Of a DNA stretch of 64,000 nucleotides, positions 36,974-49,356 are shown one piece after another. The notes under the pieces were generated by a model that worked only from the letters and a program-made list of their open reading frames with translations, did no database searches and was not told the DNA's origin. This stretch comes from Aliivibrio fischeri ATCC 7744 = JCM 18803 = DSM 507. GTDB lineage: Bacteria > Pseudomonadota > Gammaproteobacteria > Enterobacterales > Vibrionaceae. The stretch spans positions 2,604,001 through 2,668,000 of the forward strand of contig NZ_CP092712.1 in the NCBI RefSeq assembly GCF_023983475.1, given 5' to 3'. The stretch's first letter is position 1, and the number at the start of each line of letters is the position of its first letter. A program made the position numbers and the translations under genes.

Positions 36974-38848
36974 CTAAGCTACACTGCTTTTAATGATCAC
37001 TTGCTCTTGTAGATTCACTTCTAGTGCTACCTCATCACACGCATGTTGACGTGGGCATTGATCACAATCTTTCAGCACCTTTTCTGGCAACAATGAACGA
37101 GAGGTAGGAATAAAGTCTTGTTTCATAAAGAACTCTGGAACACGAGTTAATACAAAGACTTTCTTAATCGCCATCTCACGTGCTTTTTCAACTAAATGCT
37201 GAACAATGGCTTTACCTTGACCTTGACTCTGCCACCCAGCTTCAACACCTAATGAACGAATTTCTGCAAGACCTGAGTCATACACATACAAAGAGGCACA
37301 GCCTGTGACTTCTCCGTGATGCTCTGCCACAGCAAATGAACCAATATCACGGACTAATTCATTACGATTACGTGGTAAGTTTTCACCCAGCCCAGCCCAG
37401 TAAGCAACCATACCTTCCAGTGCATCTAGATCAGTTAAACGAGCTGGACGAACCTTCACACCTGCATTATCACGCTCTTGTAGACGTTTACCTGCTTGCT
37501 CAACGGCATATGCAACTTGCTCAGGCGCAACGCCACCTAATGCACAACGTTTTGCAAGACAAGATTCAATGGTGAGGATTTCATACACATCATTTTCAAT
37601 CACCTCAGAGAACGCTTTCAGTTCAGCAAGAGAAAGTTCTTCTAATGCACAACCTTTTTCAATCGCACCGACAACGGCAACACCAACAATATGGTGAGCT
37701 TCACGGAATGGAATGCCTTTCGCTACCAAGTAATCAGCCAGTTCTGTTGAGTTTGCATACCCTTGTTTTGCTGCTTCAAGCGTACGTTCACCATTAATCT
37801 TGATTCCTTCAAAACACAACGCAGCCATTTCAATACAATCAGACCAGCTATCCAGTGCATCAAATAAGCCTTCTTTATCTTCTTGCATGTCTTTATTGTA
37901 AGCCAATGGCAATGCTTTTACTGTCATCATCATGCCAGCCATTGCACCATATACCCGTCCACACTTACCACGGATTAACTCCAGTGCATCTGGGTTTTTC
38001 TTCTGTGGCATAAGTGAAGAGCCTGACGTCACTGTATCAGCCAATTCGATGAAATTAGATTCACCTGAATTGTAGAAAATCATGTCTTCAGCAAGACGAG
38101 AAAGGTGCAACATTGAAATGGAAGCGATCGACATGAGTTCCATGACATGATCACGATCCGATACCGAGTCCAAACTATTACGTGTTGCACGTTGGAATCC
38201 AAGGTTACGAGCTAGCTTTTCACGATCCATAGGGTAAGCGGTACCAGCAAGAGCCCCTGAACCTAACGGACAAGTATCCAAACGAGTAATGGCATCTTCA
38301 AGACGAGAATAATCACGCTCAATCATCTCAACATAAGCTAAACACCAATGAGCAAAAGTCACTGGCTGCGCACGTTGTAAGTGCGTATAACCAGGAAGAA
38401 CTGTCGCTTGATGCTCACTTGCCACATTCACTAATTGATTAAGTAATTGATCAAGCGTACGTAACAATTGATGCCCTTGTTGACGACACCAAAGTTTTAA
38501 ATCAGTTGCTACTTGGTCATTACGAGAGCGGCCAGTATGGAGCTTTTTACCTAAGTCACCGACTTTACCAATCAATTGAGTTTCTACCCAACTGTGAATA
38601 TCTTCAGCATCAGACAATAAGATCTGTTCAGGATCTTCCATTACTTCTAATTTTAATTCATTCAGTGCTAATTCAAGCTTTTGCTGCTCAAGTTCGGTAA
38701 TAACACCTACTGAAAGCAATGCTTTAGACCATGCAATCGAACCAACAATATCTTGTTCTGCAAGGCGGTAATCAATACGAAGTGAATCGTTAAACTGTTT
38801 GAATCTGGTGTCTGCTGCTTGACTAAAACGTCCGCCCCATAATGCCAT
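36974..38848 (-). CDS. argH: Argininosuccinate lyase fused to N-acetylglutamate synthase
   Basis: This bifunctional enzyme carries the last and first steps of arginine synthesis. Residues 1-~457 are argininosuccinate lyase: [30 protein letters not shown], and the signature [15 protein letters not shown] with the catalytic Ser. From about residue 463 ([16 protein letters not shown]) to the end is a GNAT acetyltransferase with [22 protein letters not shown], the acetyl-CoA loop; it supplies the ArgA activity. This argH(A) fusion is known from marine gammaproteobacteria including Vibrio. Length is 624 residues. It follows argG after 297 bp that contain a terminator and its own ARG boxes, so it is probably a separate transcript. 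Confidence 0.95.
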   Translation of the reverse strand: MALWGGRFSQAADTRFKQFNDSLRIDYRLAEQDIVGSIAWSKALLSVGVITELEQQKLELALNELKLEVMEDPEQILLSDAEDIHSWVETQLIGKVGDLGKKLHTGRSRNDQVATDLKLWCRQQGHQLLRTLDQLLNQLVNVASEHQATVLPGYTHLQRAQPVTFAHWCLAYVEMIERDYSRLEDAITRLDTCPLGSGALAGTAYPMDREKLARNLGFQRATRNSLDSVSDRDHVMELMSIASISMLHLSRLAEDMIFYNSGESNFIELADTVTSGSSLMPQKKNPDALELIRGKCGRVYGAMAGMMMTVKALPLAYNKDMQEDKEGLFDALDSWSDCIEMAALCFEGIKINGERTLEAAKQGYANSTELADYLVAKGIPFREAHHIVGVAVVGAIEKGCALEELSLAELKAFSEVIENDVYEILTIESCLAKRCALGGVAPEQVAYAVEQAGKRLQERDNAGVKVRPARLTDLDALEGMVAYWAGLGENLPRNRNELVRDIGSFAVAEHHGEVTGCASLYVYDSGLAEIRSLGVEAGWQSQGQGKAIVQHLVEKAREMAIKKVFVLTRVPEFFMKQDFIPTSRSLLPEKVLKDCDQCPRQHACDEVALEVNLQEQVIIKSSVA

Positions 38849-38944
38849 GCTGTCTCTCCTAAATGCACAATGCTCACTGCTTTTGTTCTGATTAAATTCA
38901 GTATTTTTCTTGATGGTTTTAACTTACGGTAATTACAGATAAAA

Positions 38945-38983
38945 ATAAAGAAAAAATTCACTATTTTTACATATTTATTCAGG
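38945..38983 (-). promoter_or_regulatory. Paired ARG boxes before argH
   Basis: Two ATTCA half-sites at 38956-38960 and 38977-38981 are exactly 21 bp apart, the spacing of tandem 18-bp ARG boxes. The second box reads TACAT-ATTT-ATTCA (8/10 to TGAAT-N4-ATTCA); the first has a perfect right half but a poor left half. They lie about 100-135 bp upstream of the argH start. Inference: ArgR control of a separate argH promoter. Confidence 0.5.
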
Positions 38984-39053
38984 TTAATTTTATTCAACTT
39001 AGATTACATTAATCAATATAATTGGATATTGGCTTGGTATTCACCGTTATATA

Positions 39054-39091
39054 CAAAAAATCGAAGCCCGTTTATATAAAACGAGCTTCGA
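39054..39091 (-). terminator. Terminator after argG
   Basis: TCGAAGC / GCTTCGA continued by CGTTT / AAACG (one wobble or mismatch) forms a long stem. On the minus strand it is followed by six T. It lies about 55 nt after argG, separating it from argH. Confidence 0.85.
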
Positions 39092-39145
39092 CATAGTGTA
39101 AAACAAATTGTTTAAATGTTGTTCTTAATAAACAACACGCATTAC

Positions 39146-40357
39146 TTATTTGCTATTTAGCGCACGAATACGACTTGATAGTGAGTAAAGACGAATAAAG
39201 CCTTCGGCATGACTTTGGTCATACACTTCATCAGCACCAAAAGTAGCAAATTCTTCTGAATATAAACTGTTATCAGAACGCTTTTGAATTACCGTCGCAT
39301 GACCTTTATACAACTTAATAACGACCTCACCATTTACGTCTTTTGCTAGCTCTTCTGATGCCGCTAAGATAGATTTACATAACGGTGTAAACCAACGACC
39401 ATCATAAACAAGGTGAGAAGCTTTAATGCCTAGCTCTTCACGGAACTCAAATGACGTTTTATCTAAAACAAGTTGCTCAACTGCACGCAGCGCTTCATTA
39501 ATGATCGTGCCCCCTGGAGTTTCATAACAGCCACGAGACTTCATTCCTACCAAACGGTTTTCAACGATATCAATACGCCCAACACCGTGTTTTGCCCCTT
39601 TCTCATTTAGGCATACAACCACTTCATAAGGCGTCATCGCTTTACCATCCACCGCAACAACCGCGCCCTTTTCTACTTTTAATGAGATCGTTTCTGATTC
39701 ATTTGGTGCTTGCTCAGGATCAACAGTCCATGCCCAACAATCGTCATTTGGTGCATTCCATGTTTCTTCTAAAACCCCACCTTCCGTTGAGATATGCCAT
39801 GCATTAGCATCACGAGAGTAGATCTTAGTAAGAGAAGCGGTACAAGGGATATTACGCTCAGCCAAATAATCTAAACACTCTTCGCGGCTCACAAGATCCC
39901 ACTCACGCCATGGAGCAATAACATGAAGATCTGGAGCTAGTGCAGCAAACGCACCTTCAAAACGAATCTGGTCATTACCTTTACCAGTACAACCATGACA
40001 AAGCGCATCTGCACCCACATTACGAGCCACTTCAACTTGTGCTTTAGCAATGATAGGACGTGCCATTGACGTTCCTAGTAAATATTTACCTTCATACAAC
40101 GCGCCTGTTTTTAGCGTTGGGAAAATATACTCAGAAACCATTTCTTCTTTTAAATCAGCGATGTAACACTCAGTCGCCCCCGATGCAATTGCCTTCGCTT
40201 CAATACCTTCAAGTTCTTCTTCGCCTTGACCAACATCCGCAACAAAAGCAATCACTTCACAGTTATAATTCTCTTTTAACCATGGGATGATCACAGAGGT
40301 ATCTAAGCCACCAGAGTATGCGACAACAACCTTGTTTACTTCTACTTTCTTACTCAT
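39146..40357 (-). CDS. argG: Argininosuccinate synthase
   Basis: ArgG condenses citrulline and aspartate using ATP. The PP-loop is [25 protein letters not shown] and [14 protein letters not shown] are family blocks. The start used is ATG 40357 ([11 protein letters not shown]) with AAGGAG six nt upstream; a seven-codon upstream extension is unlikely. Length is 403 residues. It follows argB by 56 nt in argCBG. Confidence 0.96.
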   Translation of the reverse strand: MSKKVEVNKVVVAYSGGLDTSVIIPWLKENYNCEVIAFVADVGQGEEELEGIEAKAIASGATECYIADLKEEMVSEYIFPTLKTGALYEGKYLLGTSMARPIIAKAQVEVARNVGADALCHGCTGKGNDQIRFEGAFAALAPDLHVIAPWREWDLVSREECLDYLAERNIPCTASLTKIYSRDANAWHISTEGGVLEETWNAPNDDCWAWTVDPEQAPNESETISLKVEKGAVVAVDGKAMTPYEVVVCLNEKGAKHGVGRIDIVENRLVGMKSRGCYETPGGTIINEALRAVEQLVLDKTSFEFREELGIKASHLVYDGRWFTPLCKSILAASEELAKDVNGEVVIKLYKGHATVIQKRSDNSLYSEEFATFGADEVYDQSHAEGFIRLYSLSSRIRALNSK

Positions 40358-40413
40358 TCTATTCTCCTTGAACCGCACAACTCGCGGCGACTATATTCTT
40401 AAAATTACATTGC

Positions 40414-41196
40414 CTATTGAGGCTGAAATTGTGTGCCAATGCTGTTTCCAATAAACAACTCAGCTAATTTTTCTGGTGAGCGCCATGAAGCCACTTCTAT
40501 TGCTCGCCCTAATTCTTGAGCAGCATCCAACGCTGCACGAACTTTAACTATCATGCCATCGGTAATAACAGCTTGGTGAATTAACATTTCAGCTTGCGCT
40601 GAGTCCAAACTCTTAATCAGCTGTTTTTCTGCATCCAGTACTCCGGGAACGTCTGACAATAGAACCAAATCAGCATCGAGAGTAGTAGCTACCGCGACCG
40701 CAGCTTGATCTGCGTTCACATTCATTAATTCGCCATCATTCGTAATACCGATAGAGCTAATAATCGGCGTTACTTGAGTCGCTAAAATCGCCTCTACTAC
40801 CTTTGCATCACCAGCCGTTGCTAAGCCTACATTACCTAATTCAGGATTTAGCTGAGTGATTTTACATAAACCACCATCAGCCAAACTTAGACCAATCGCT
40901 TTCACACCATTTTTCATCGCTTGGCCCTGTAGCATTTTATTTGCCGTTCCAGCCAACGCACCTGTGATATAACCAATCTGATCTTTTGGAGTAACTCGTA
41001 ACCCCTCTTTTTTTATTGTTTCTAATTGAAGCTTTGCCATAAGCTCATCAACAAGATAGCCACCACCATGAACAATAATAAGAGAACGCTTGGCTTGCTG
41101 TTGATAATTTGAAATTGTTTTAAATAACAGCGTGAGCGTATCGATTGAAGACAATACTGCTCCACCAAGCTTTATAACCAATGGACGTTGATTCAT
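40414..41196 (-). CDS. argB: Acetylglutamate kinase
   Basis: ArgB phosphorylates N-acetylglutamate. [11 protein letters not shown] is the N-terminal nucleotide motif, [12 protein letters not shown] the substrate loop, [30 protein letters not shown] the ATP region. At 260 residues without an N-terminal extension it is the short, hexamer-lacking and arginine-insensitive type, consistent with control falling on the acetyltransferase. It is 15 nt after argC. Confidence 0.95.
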   Translation of the reverse strand: MNQRPLVIKLGGAVLSSIDTLTLLFKTISNYQQQAKRSLIIVHGGGYLVDELMAKLQLETIKKEGLRVTPKDQIGYITGALAGTANKMLQGQAMKNGVKAIGLSLADGGLCKITQLNPELGNVGLATAGDAKVVEAILATQVTPIISSIGITNDGELMNVNADQAAVAVATTLDADLVLLSDVPGVLDAEKQLIKSLDSAQAEMLIHQAVITDGMIVKVRAALDAAQELGRAIEVASWRSPEKLAELFIGNSIGTQFQPQ

Positions 41197-41211
41197 ATTT
41201 ATTATTCTTCC

Positions 41212-42216
41212 TTAAATCAATGCAGTTAATACCGGAAAACCAAAACGAATATTAATGCATTGCATTGCTTGACTTGATGCACCTTTCAACAAGTTATCAA
41301 TGGCAGAAACAACGATTAAATGCTCTCCTTGCACTTTCCATCCAATATCGCAAAAAGGGGTTTTCTCGACGGATTGTATTTTTGGCATTTCATTACCTAA
41401 TAAACGCACCGCTGGCGTTTGGGTATAAGCCGTTTCAAACGCCTCTTGGATTTCTTTTTCTGTCACGCCTTGCGCTAATTTAGTCGTGATCGTCGCTAAA
41501 ATTCCACGCTTAAAATTACCTAAATGAGGAGTGAAAATTACATCACAACCAAGGTGAGCCGCAATTTCTGGTTGATGGCGATGATTGAACACTCCGTAAG
41601 GTTGTAAGCTCACTTCACAAAAAGCACTGGTTAAACTTGCTTTACGTCCTGCTCCTGTTACCCCACTGGTTGCATTGATAACCGGCCATTGATTCTTATC
41701 TAATAGCTCAGATTTAACTAACGGTTTTAGTGCTAATTGTGACGCAGTCGGATAACAGCCAGGCACAGCAACCAATTGAGCTTTCGCGATAGCATCGGCA
41801 TTCCACTCGGCCAAACCATAAACCGCTTTATCTAACCACGCTTCATATTGATGCTCAAAACCATAGAACTCACTGTAAAAGCCTTCTTTTTTAACACGGA
41901 AGGCACCAGATAAATCAAACACTACACAGCCATTCTCTAAAAATGTTGCAGCTAAGTTATGGCTGACTTCATGAGCGGTTGCTAGCAAAATAACATCACA
42001 CTCTTTAGCAACTTGGTTCACATTAACTAATGGTTGCAATGCTTCATCAACAATTCCTTTTAATGAACCATGCAATTCACTGATCGCTTTTCCTTTATCT
42101 AAACTGTTTTCTGAAACATATAAACCCGATAAAGAAAGATGTGGATGCTTAAATACCATCAGAGCTAATTCAGCTCCTGTGTATCCACTCGCTCCAATAA
42201 TGGCTGTTTTCAACAT
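41212..42216 (-). CDS. argC: N-acetyl-gamma-glutamyl-phosphate reductase
   Basis: ArgC reduces acetylglutamyl phosphate with [18 protein letters not shown] is the dinucleotide motif, the catalytic Cys is in [15 protein letters not shown], and the catalytic His block is [14 protein letters not shown]. Length is 334 residues. It is the first gene of argCBG, divergent from argE, with ARG boxes between. Confidence 0.96.
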   Translation of the reverse strand: MLKTAIIGASGYTGAELALMVFKHPHLSLSGLYVSENSLDKGKAISELHGSLKGIVDEALQPLVNVNQVAKECDVILLATAHEVSHNLAATFLENGCVVFDLSGAFRVKKEGFYSEFYGFEHQYEAWLDKAVYGLAEWNADAIAKAQLVAVPGCYPTASQLALKPLVKSELLDKNQWPVINATSGVTGAGRKASLTSAFCEVSLQPYGVFNHRHQPEIAAHLGCDVIFTPHLGNFKRGILATITTKLAQGVTEKEIQEAFETAYTQTPAVRLLGNEMPKIQSVEKTPFCDIGWKVQGEHLIVVSAIDNLLKGASSQAMQCINIRFGFPVLTALI

Positions 42217-42341
42217 AATTAGTCCCTGCTATCTCTTAAATCTTATTGAAGGGAAAAGCCATTCAGGGTAACGTGAGTGTTGCCCATATTGAAGGTATCC
42301 TTTCCTTCTCTCAATTTAGTTATTCACTCAAACTCAACTAA

Positions 42342-42380
42342 ATTGTATTTTTATTCACTTAATGTGATTTAATATGTGTT
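42342..42380. promoter_or_regulatory. Tandem ARG boxes between argC and argE
   Basis: TGTAT-TTTT-ATTCA (core 42344-42357) matches TGAAT-N4-ATTCA at 9 of 10 positions. TGATT-TAAT-ATGTG (core 42365-42378) matches at 6 of 10. The two 18-bp boxes are separated by 3 bp, the canonical ArgR hexamer spacing. The site would repress both the argCBG and argE promoters. Confidence 0.75.
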
Positions 42381-42424
42381 TTACAGAATTCTCTCTTTTG
42401 TGTCAACAGTGGATGTATGAATAA

Positions 42425-43561
42425 ATGAAATTTCCGGAATTTAAAGATTATTATCAACAACTCATTTCAACCTCTTCAATAAGCTCAACCGACTCAAGTT
42501 GGGATGAAGGCAATGCAGAAGTCATAAATAAACTTGCACAATGGTGCGAAGATCTTGGGTGTGAAGTTGAGATTGAAGAAATTGAAAAAGGTAAACTCAA
42601 TCTATTAGCAAAATTAGGATCTGGTGAAGGTGGGTTATTATTAGCAGGTCATACCGATACGGTCCCATACGATGAAGGCCGTTGGAATTATGAACCACAC
42701 GCATTAACTGAAGCTAACGACCGATTTTATGGATTAGGCACCGCAGACATGAAAGGTTTCTTTGCTTTTATTCTAGAAGCCATTAAAAACATTAATTGGA
42801 AAGATCAGTCTAAACCTCTCTATATTCTGGCGACTTGTGATGAAGAAACCACCATGCTTGGTGCTCGTCACTTTGCATCGAATACTAAAATTCAACCCGA
42901 TTATTGCATCATCGGTGAGCCAACCAGCCTAAAACCGATCCGTGGACATAAAGGACATGTAGCTAATGCCATTCGAGTAACGGGTAAATCGGGACACTCT
43001 TCCGATCCCGCTCATGGTGTAAATGCCTTAGAGATCATGAATGAGATCATGTTCGCACTCATGACATTAAAAAATAAATTAGTTAAGGAATACCATAATC
43101 CTGGTTTCTCTATTCCTTACCCGACACTTAATCTTGGTCATATCCATGGTGGGGACAGCCCAAACCGTATTTGTGGCTGTTGTGAGCTACATTATGATGT
43201 TCGTCCACTGCCGGGGATCAGCTTAGATGGTCTTGATAATATGCTTCGAGATGCTCTAAAAGAGGTTGAAACAAAATGGCCCGGACGTATTGATATTACC
43301 CCACTTCATGAGCCAATTCCTGGTTATGAATGCAGCGCCGATAGTCCGATAGTAACGAGTACTGCTGACATTTGTGGGCAAGATGTAGAAACCGTGAACT
43401 ACTGTACTGAAGCGCCTTTTTTACAAGATCTTTGTCCTACATTAGTACTTGGCCCCGGTTCTATTGAACAAGCTCATCAACCTGATGAGTATCTGGCTTT
43501 TTCTTTTATAGACCCAACCATCAGTGTATTAAGTAAATTAATGTACAAACACTGCTTTTAA
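42425..43561 (+). CDS. argE: Acetylornithine deacetylase
   Basis: ArgE removes acetyl from N-acetylornithine. It is an M20 zinc hydrolase: [12 protein letters not shown] (zinc His), [10 protein letters not shown] (bridging Asp), [12 protein letters not shown] (catalytic and metal Glu), [16 protein letters not shown], and a zinc His in [10 protein letters not shown] near the end. Length is 378 residues. Presence of ArgE rather than ArgJ means a linear acetyl pathway, consistent with the ArgA domain on argH. Confidence 0.96.
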   Translation: MKFPEFKDYYQQLISTSSISSTDSSWDEGNAEVINKLAQWCEDLGCEVEIEEIEKGKLNLLAKLGSGEGGLLLAGHTDTVPYDEGRWNYEPHALTEANDRFYGLGTADMKGFFAFILEAIKNINWKDQSKPLYILATCDEETTMLGARHFASNTKIQPDYCIIGEPTSLKPIRGHKGHVANAIRVTGKSGHSSDPAHGVNALEIMNEIMFALMTLKNKLVKEYHNPGFSIPYPTLNLGHIHGGDSPNRICGCCELHYDVRPLPGISLDGLDNMLRDALKEVETKWPGRIDITPLHEPIPGYECSADSPIVTSTADICGQDVETVNYCTEAPFLQDLCPTLVLGPGSIEQAHQPDEYLAFSFIDPTISVLSKLMYKHCF

Positions 43562-43641
43562 GCTGAAATAAATTTACAAAACTCGTCAATATGAAAAGTA
43601 AGGTTCGATGATCTACGGCAAATTAGCGTTCAAAAAACCAA

Positions 43642-43661
43642 CAAATATTCACCAATATTTG
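43642..43661. repeat. Perfect palindrome upstream of ppc
   Basis: CAAATATT-CACC-AATATTTG has 8-bp perfect arms and lies about 80 nt before the ppc start and 80 nt after argE. No T-run follows, so an operator is more likely than a terminator; the binding factor is unknown. Confidence 0.4.
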
Positions 43662-43740
43662 ACGAGTAGCCTTAAATTCGGATAGATTGAAGGCAGTAAA
43701 AAATCAGGATGTAACAAAATTACAAGTATAGGAAGTATGT

Positions 43741-46371
43741 ATGAATGAAAAGTACGCTGCTTTAAAAAGCAATGTCAGCATGTTGGGTCACCTGCTTGGT
43801 AACACGATTCGAGACGCACATGGTGAAGAGCTATTAGCAAAAGTTGAAACCATTCGTAAGCTGTCTAAAACAGCGCGCGCAGGAAGCGACGAAGACCGCA
43901 ATGCACTGATTGAAGAAATTAAAAGCCTTCCAGACGATCAACTGACACCTGTTGCTCGAGCATTCAGCCAATTTCTAAACCTTACCAATATGGCAGAACA
44001 ATATCATACTATCTCACGCCATTGTGAAGCACATGTATGTGAACCTGATGCTATTAGTACCTTATTCTCAAAACTAAGCCAAAGTAACGTAAGTAAGCTA
44101 GATACTGCACAAGCCGTTCGTGAATTAAATATCGAATTGGTTCTTACTGCACACCCTACTGAAATCGCACGTCGCACCATGATCAACAAGTTGGTTAAAA
44201 TCAACGAGTGTTTATCAAAGCTTGAGCTTGGTGATATCTCTTTTTCAGAACGAGATAAAACAGAGCGTCGTCTAGAGCAACTGATTGCTCAAGCATGGCA
44301 CTCGGACGTTATTCGTCAAGAACGTCCAACTCCGCTAGATGAGGCTAAATGGGGCTTTGCTGTTGTTGAAAACTCATTGTGGCAAGGTATTCCAGAGTTC
44401 TTACGTGAATTCGACCAACGCCTAGAAGGCCACTTAGGTGAAGGACTTCCAATCGATGCGCGTCCAGTTCACATGTCATCTTGGATGGGTGGAGACCGTG
44501 ATGGTAACCCATTTGTAACGCACAAAATTACTCGTGAAGTGATGCTTCTTTCTCGTTGGAAAGCAGCTGATCTTTACTTAAAAGACATTAATGAGCTAAT
44601 CAGCGAACTTTCAATGGTTAAATGTACTGATGAAGTTCGTGAATTGGCAGGGGATCAGCACGAACCTTATCGTGCCATTCTAAAACAACTACGTACATTA
44701 CTAGGCGATACTCTTGAAAGCCTAGATGCACAAATGAAGGGTGAGCTAGTACCAAATAAAGCTATCCTGACTGATGCTGACCAACTTTGGAACCCTCTAT
44801 ACGCATGTTACCAATCACTGCATGCTTGTGGCATGGGGATCATTGCTGATGGTTCATTGCTGGATACATTACGTCGAGTAAAAGCATTTGGTGCTCACTT
44901 AGTTCGTTTGGATATCCGCCAAGAAAGTACCCGTCACTCAGATGTATTATCTGAACTGACTCGTTACTTAGGCATTGGTGATTATGACCAATGGAGCGAA
45001 CAAGATAAAATTTCATTCCTTGTTAATGAACTAAGCTCGAAACGTCCTCTTCTTCCACGCAAATGGGAACCGTCTCCAGAAGTTCAAGAAGTTATTGATA
45101 CTTGTAGAGTAGTTGCAGAACAATCTAAAGAAGCATTAGGCTCTTATGTCATTTCAATGGCTCGTACGGCATCAGACGTACTGGCTGTTCATCTGTTACT
45201 TCAAGAAGCAGGTTGTCCATTCCGTATGGATGTGTGTCCATTATTCGAAACTTTAGACGATTTAAATCGCTCTAAAGAAGTAATGGAACAACTATTCTCT
45301 ATTGATTGGTATCGTGGATTTATCCAAAACCATCAAATGGTGATGATCGGTTACTCTGATTCAGCTAAAGATGCCGGTGTAATGTCTGCTGGTTGGGCTC
45401 AGTACAGCGCAATGGAAGCACTTGTCGAAGTCTGTGAGAAAGAAAGTATTGAACTGACACTTTTCCACGGTCGTGGCGGTACTATCGGTCGTGGCGGTGC
45501 ACCAGCGCACGCTGCACTCTTATCTCAACCACCTAAGAGCTTAAAAGGTGGTCTACGAGTAACAGAACAAGGTGAGATGATCCGATTCAAACTGGGTCTT
45601 CCTGAAGTAGCAGTCAACAGCTTTAACTTGTACGCAAGTGCAATTCTTGAAGCAAACCTTCTGCCACCACCGGAACCGAAACAAGAATGGCGCGACTTAA
45701 TGGAAGTGCTATCAGAAGTATCGTGTGAAGCTTACCGTAACGTCGTTCGTGGCGAAAAAGACTTTGTACCTTATTTCCGCGCAGCAACACCAGAACTAGA
45801 GCTAGGTAAACTTCCTCTCGGTTCTCGCCCAGCAAAACGTAATCCAAATGGTGGCGTTGAAAGTTTACGTGCTATTCCATGGATTTTCTCATGGAGTCAA
45901 AACCGCCTTGTGCTTCCTGCATGGTTAGGAGCAGGTGAAGCGATTCAATATTCAATTGATAAGGGTCACCAAGAACTACTAGAAGAGATGTGTCGTGAAT
46001 GGCCATTCTTCTCAACACGCCTTGGTATGCTTGAAATGGTTTACACTAAATGTAATCCACAGATGTCTGAATACTACGATCAACGTTTGACTGATAAATC
46101 ACTATGGCCGTTAGGCGAGCGTCTACGTAATCAACTACAGACAGATATCAAAGCGGTACTAAATGTAGAAAACAATGACCACTTGATGGAACGTGACCCA
46201 TGGGGTTCAGAATCCATTCGTCTACGTAATATCTATGTTGACCCACTAAATATGCTACAAGCAGAGCTTCTGTTCCGTACTCGTCAACAAGAAGAGACGT
46301 CACCAGAGCTTGAAGAAGCACTTATGGTAACTATAGCGGGTATTGCAGCGGGTATGCGTAACACAGGTTAA
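43741..46371 (+). CDS. ppc: Phosphoenolpyruvate carboxylase
   Basis: Ppc carboxylates PEP to oxaloacetate to refill the TCA cycle. The catalytic His is in [13 protein letters not shown], the bicarbonate and PEP region includes [12 protein letters not shown] and [16 protein letters not shown], and the essential Lys is in YSDSAKDAG. The C-terminus [10 protein letters not shown] is the allosteric and catalytic end. Length is 876 residues. It shares the argE-ppc order seen in vibrios. Confidence 0.98.
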   Translation: MNEKYAALKSNVSMLGHLLGNTIRDAHGEELLAKVETIRKLSKTARAGSDEDRNALIEEIKSLPDDQLTPVARAFSQFLNLTNMAEQYHTISRHCEAHVCEPDAISTLFSKLSQSNVSKLDTAQAVRELNIELVLTAHPTEIARRTMINKLVKINECLSKLELGDISFSERDKTERRLEQLIAQAWHSDVIRQERPTPLDEAKWGFAVVENSLWQGIPEFLREFDQRLEGHLGEGLPIDARPVHMSSWMGGDRDGNPFVTHKITREVMLLSRWKAADLYLKDINELISELSMVKCTDEVRELAGDQHEPYRAILKQLRTLLGDTLESLDAQMKGELVPNKAILTDADQLWNPLYACYQSLHACGMGIIADGSLLDTLRRVKAFGAHLVRLDIRQESTRHSDVLSELTRYLGIGDYDQWSEQDKISFLVNELSSKRPLLPRKWEPSPEVQEVIDTCRVVAEQSKEALGSYVISMARTASDVLAVHLLLQEAGCPFRMDVCPLFETLDDLNRSKEVMEQLFSIDWYRGFIQNHQMVMIGYSDSAKDAGVMSAGWAQYSAMEALVEVCEKESIELTLFHGRGGTIGRGGAPAHAALLSQPPKSLKGGLRVTEQGEMIRFKLGLPEVAVNSFNLYASAILEANLLPPPEPKQEWRDLMEVLSEVSCEAYRNVVRGEKDFVPYFRAATPELELGKLPLGSRPAKRNPNGGVESLRAIPWIFSWSQNRLVLPAWLGAGEAIQYSIDKGHQELLEEMCREWPFFSTRLGMLEMVYTKCNPQMSEYYDQRLTDKSLWPLGERLRNQLQTDIKAVLNVENNDHLMERDPWGSESIRLRNIYVDPLNMLQAELLFRTRQQEETSPELEEALMVTIAGIAAGMRNTG

Positions 46372-46404
46372 CTTATCGCAGATAAAAAGAATCCTTCCTA
46401 ATTT

Positions 46405-46428
46405 AAGGTCACTTCGGTGGCCTTTTTT
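46405..46428 (+). terminator. Terminator after ppc with a TTCG tetraloop
   Basis: AAGGTCAC-TTCG-GTGGCCTT with a T-run follows the ppc stop by about 33 nt. UUCG loops are exceptionally stable. Confidence 0.9.
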
Positions 46429-46476
46429 ATTTTAGTTTTCTCTTTGCTTCTCAAGACTTCAACATCAAAAACAAAA

Positions 46477-46502
46477 AAAGTCGCTACCATGAGCGACTTT
46501 TA
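46477..46502. terminator. Bidirectional terminator between ppc and metF
   Basis: AAAAGTCGCT / AGCGACTTTT with a CCAT-type loop is flanked by A and T runs. It lies 20 nt after the metF stop on the minus strand. Confidence 0.85.
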
Positions 46503-46521
46503 TTATAAGTAATAATAAATA

Positions 46522-47445
<924 letters not shown>

Positions 47446-47479
47446 CTACAAAATCTCATCATCCATGATGACATCATTT

Positions 47480-47495
47480 AGACGTCTATATGTCT
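47480..47495 (-). promoter_or_regulatory. Tandem MetJ boxes before metF
   Basis: AGACGTCT at 47480-47487 is a perfect met box and ATATGTCT at 47488-47495 matches 6 of 8. MetJ binds two or more contiguous 8-bp boxes, so this is a minimal operator about 70 nt upstream of the metF start. Confidence 0.8.
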
Positions 47496-47623
47496 ACAGA
47501 ATGTATGCAATAGAGTTCAAAGTCAAGGTTCTGATTATGAATTTTTCTCAAGTTGTAATTGAGCTTTTTTCAAGATAGAAAAAATAAGATGAGGAAGTAG
47601 AAACTGTGGGAGATATTTAAAAA

Positions 47624-47657
47624 TAAAAAAAACGCCAGTCCGAGGACTAGCGTTTTA
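47624..47657 (-). terminator. Terminator after rplI
   Basis: On the minus strand, AAACGCTAGTC / GACTGGCGTTT (one wobble) is followed by a long T-run. It lies about 20 nt after the rplI stop and ends the rpsF operon. Confidence 0.9.
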
Positions 47658-47677
47658 AATCATAAGTTGGCTATTGA

Positions 47678-48127
47678 TTACTCAGCAGCAACAACTTCTA
47701 ATTTCAATGTAGCAAATACTTCAGAGTGAAGTTGGATGCTAACTTCGAAAGAACCAGTTGTACGTAGAGCGCCTTCAGGAAGACGAACTTCGCTTTTCGC
47801 GATTTCAACGCCAGCAGCTGTAGCAGCTTCAGCGATGTCACGAGTACCGATTGAACCGAATAGTTTACCTTCGTCACCAGATTTTGATGCGATTGTAACT
47901 TCTAGAGCGTTAACTTTCTCAGCGCGAGCTTCAGCAGCAGCTAGTTGCTTAGCAACGTTAGCTTCTAGTTCAGCACGACGAGTTTCAAACATCTCTACGT
48001 TAGCTTTAGTTGCCATAACAGCCTTACCTTGTGGGATAAGGAAGTTACGTGCGTAACCAGCTTTAACGTTAACTTGGTCGCCAAGGCTACCTAGGTTACC
48101 GATTTTATCAAGTAGAATAACTTGCAT
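47678..48127 (-). CDS. rplI: 50S ribosomal protein L9
   Basis: L9 binds 23S rRNA near L1 and affects frame maintenance. [32 protein letters not shown] is split here into its two parts: the N-terminal RNA-binding domain and the long connecting helix ([20 protein letters not shown]), with [15 protein letters not shown] opening the C-domain. Length is 149 residues. It is the last gene of rpsF-priB-rpsR-rplI. Confidence 0.98.
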   Translation of the reverse strand: MQVILLDKIGNLGSLGDQVNVKAGYARNFLIPQGKAVMATKANVEMFETRRAELEANVAKQLAAAEARAEKVNALEVTIASKSGDEGKLFGSIGTRDIAEAATAAGVEIAKSEVRLPEGALRTTGSFEVSIQLHSEVFATLKLEVVAAE

Positions 48128-48167
48128 TATCTTAGTCCTCTATAAACTTAATTAAACAACTAACGAC

Positions 48168-48398
<231 letters not shown>

Positions 48399-48410
48399 CT
48401 ATCTCCAGAT

Positions 48411-48713
48411 CTAAATTAGTTTAATATGCTCAGCATGTAACACTACTCTCGACACACCATTTCGGCCTGTCTGGTATGTGATAAAACCACCTACCGTAAC
48501 GTTACTGCCTTGAGCTAAATTTGCAGTTAAAGCTTGTGACCCTTGTCCACTCACTACCACGTTCATTCTGCAATAGACTTGTCGTGATAAGTCAGCTTCC
48601 TGTTTAATCGAACGATGCTCAATGACAAAATGACAATGAGGTATGCCCGCAGGACTTAGACTTCGAACCGGAGCCTTTGCGATAACACCGCTTAACTCCA
48701 ATCGATTGGTCAT
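48411..48713 (-). CDS. priB: Primosomal replication protein PriB
   Basis: PriB is a single-OB-fold homodimer that stabilises PriA on DNA and recruits DnaT in replication restart. The 100-residue product from ATG 48713 ([21 protein letters not shown]) includes [13 protein letters not shown] and [19 protein letters not shown] one codon earlier was not used. It is embedded between rpsF and rpsR, as in other gammaproteobacteria. PriA is encoded at 5.8 kb. Confidence 0.95.
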   Translation of the reverse strand: MTNRLELSGVIAKAPVRSLSPAGIPHCHFVIEHRSIKQEADLSRQVYCRMNVVVSGQGSQALTANLAQGSNVTVGGFITYQTGRNGVSRVVLHAEHIKLI

Positions 48714-48721
48714 CAAATCAA

Positions 48722-49102
48722 TTACTCAGCAGCAGCTTCTTCAGCGCGTGGTGCAGCGTCTTCACGCTTAGCAGAACGCTCTTCTTTAGCTTTCATCATT
48801 ACTGATGGCTCAGTGATCGCAGCTTTTGTACGCATGATCATGTTACGTAGAACAGCATCGTTGTAACGGAATGCAGTTTCTAGTTCATCAATAACAGCTT
48901 GCTCAGACTCAACGTTCATAAGAACGTAGTGTGCTTTGTGCAGCTTGTTGATTGGGTAAGCCATTTTACGACGACCCCAATCTTCTAGACGGTGGATAGT
49001 ACCGCCAGCTTCAGTGATTGAACCAGTGTAACGCTCGATCATGCCAGCAACTTGCTCGCTTTGATCAGGATGCACCATGAATACGATTTCATAATGACGC
49101 AT
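48722..49102 (-). CDS. rpsF: 30S ribosomal protein S6
   Basis: S6 forms a heterodimer with S18. [18 protein letters not shown] opens the ferredoxin-like fold, and [22 protein letters not shown] is split here at the RNA-binding surface. The tail [20 protein letters not shown] is acidic; S6 is known to be glutamylated at its C-terminus in E. coli. Length is 126 residues. It is first in the operon, with a structured leader. Confidence 0.98.
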   Translation of the reverse strand: MRHYEIVFMVHPDQSEQVAGMIERYTGSITEAGGTIHRLEDWGRRKMAYPINKLHKAHYVLMNVESEQAVIDELETAFRYNDAVLRNMIMRTKAAITEPSVMMKAKEERSAKREDAAPRAEEAAAE

Positions 49103-49137
49103 TGGTTGCTCCTTACGGATTATTCAGCTTCCACGAA

Positions 49138-49230
49138 CGGCTCGGTCATCCAAGGGAAGCAAGGAACTAAAAAAAAGACCGAGAATTAAGGACGGCAGAT
49201 AGTATATAAAAACAGCGCTAGTAGCAAGAA
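49138..49230 (-). promoter_or_regulatory. rpsF leader: promoter and candidate S6:S18-binding element
   Basis: On the minus strand a possible promoter has -35 TTCTTG (49225-49230) and -10 TATACT (49201-49206), 18 nt apart. The leader then has CTCGGTC (49177-49183) able to pair perfectly with GACCGAG (49141-49147), followed immediately by CCG (49138-49140). S6:S18-responsive rpsF leaders carry a conserved CCG in an imperfect hairpin; this resembles one, but the fold was not computed. Confidence 0.4.
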
Positions 49231-49271
49231 AAAGATACTTAAATCACAAAAATATTTTCGTCTTTACCAAG

Positions 49272-49304
49272 AAAAAAAGAGAATGAAAAAACATCCTCTT
49301 TTTT
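49272..49304 (-). terminator. Possible terminator after rlmB
   Basis: AAAAAAGAG / CTCTTTTTT arms 14 nt apart precede a T-run on the minus strand. A second stem, ATGCTAAT / ATTAGCAT at 49319-49340, lies nearer the rlmB stop. Either may end the nsrR-rnr-rlmB transcript. Confidence 0.45.
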
Positions 49305-49356
49305 GAGCTTATTTCATAATGCTAATCAGGTAATTAGCATCTAAATGCCTACTTAT

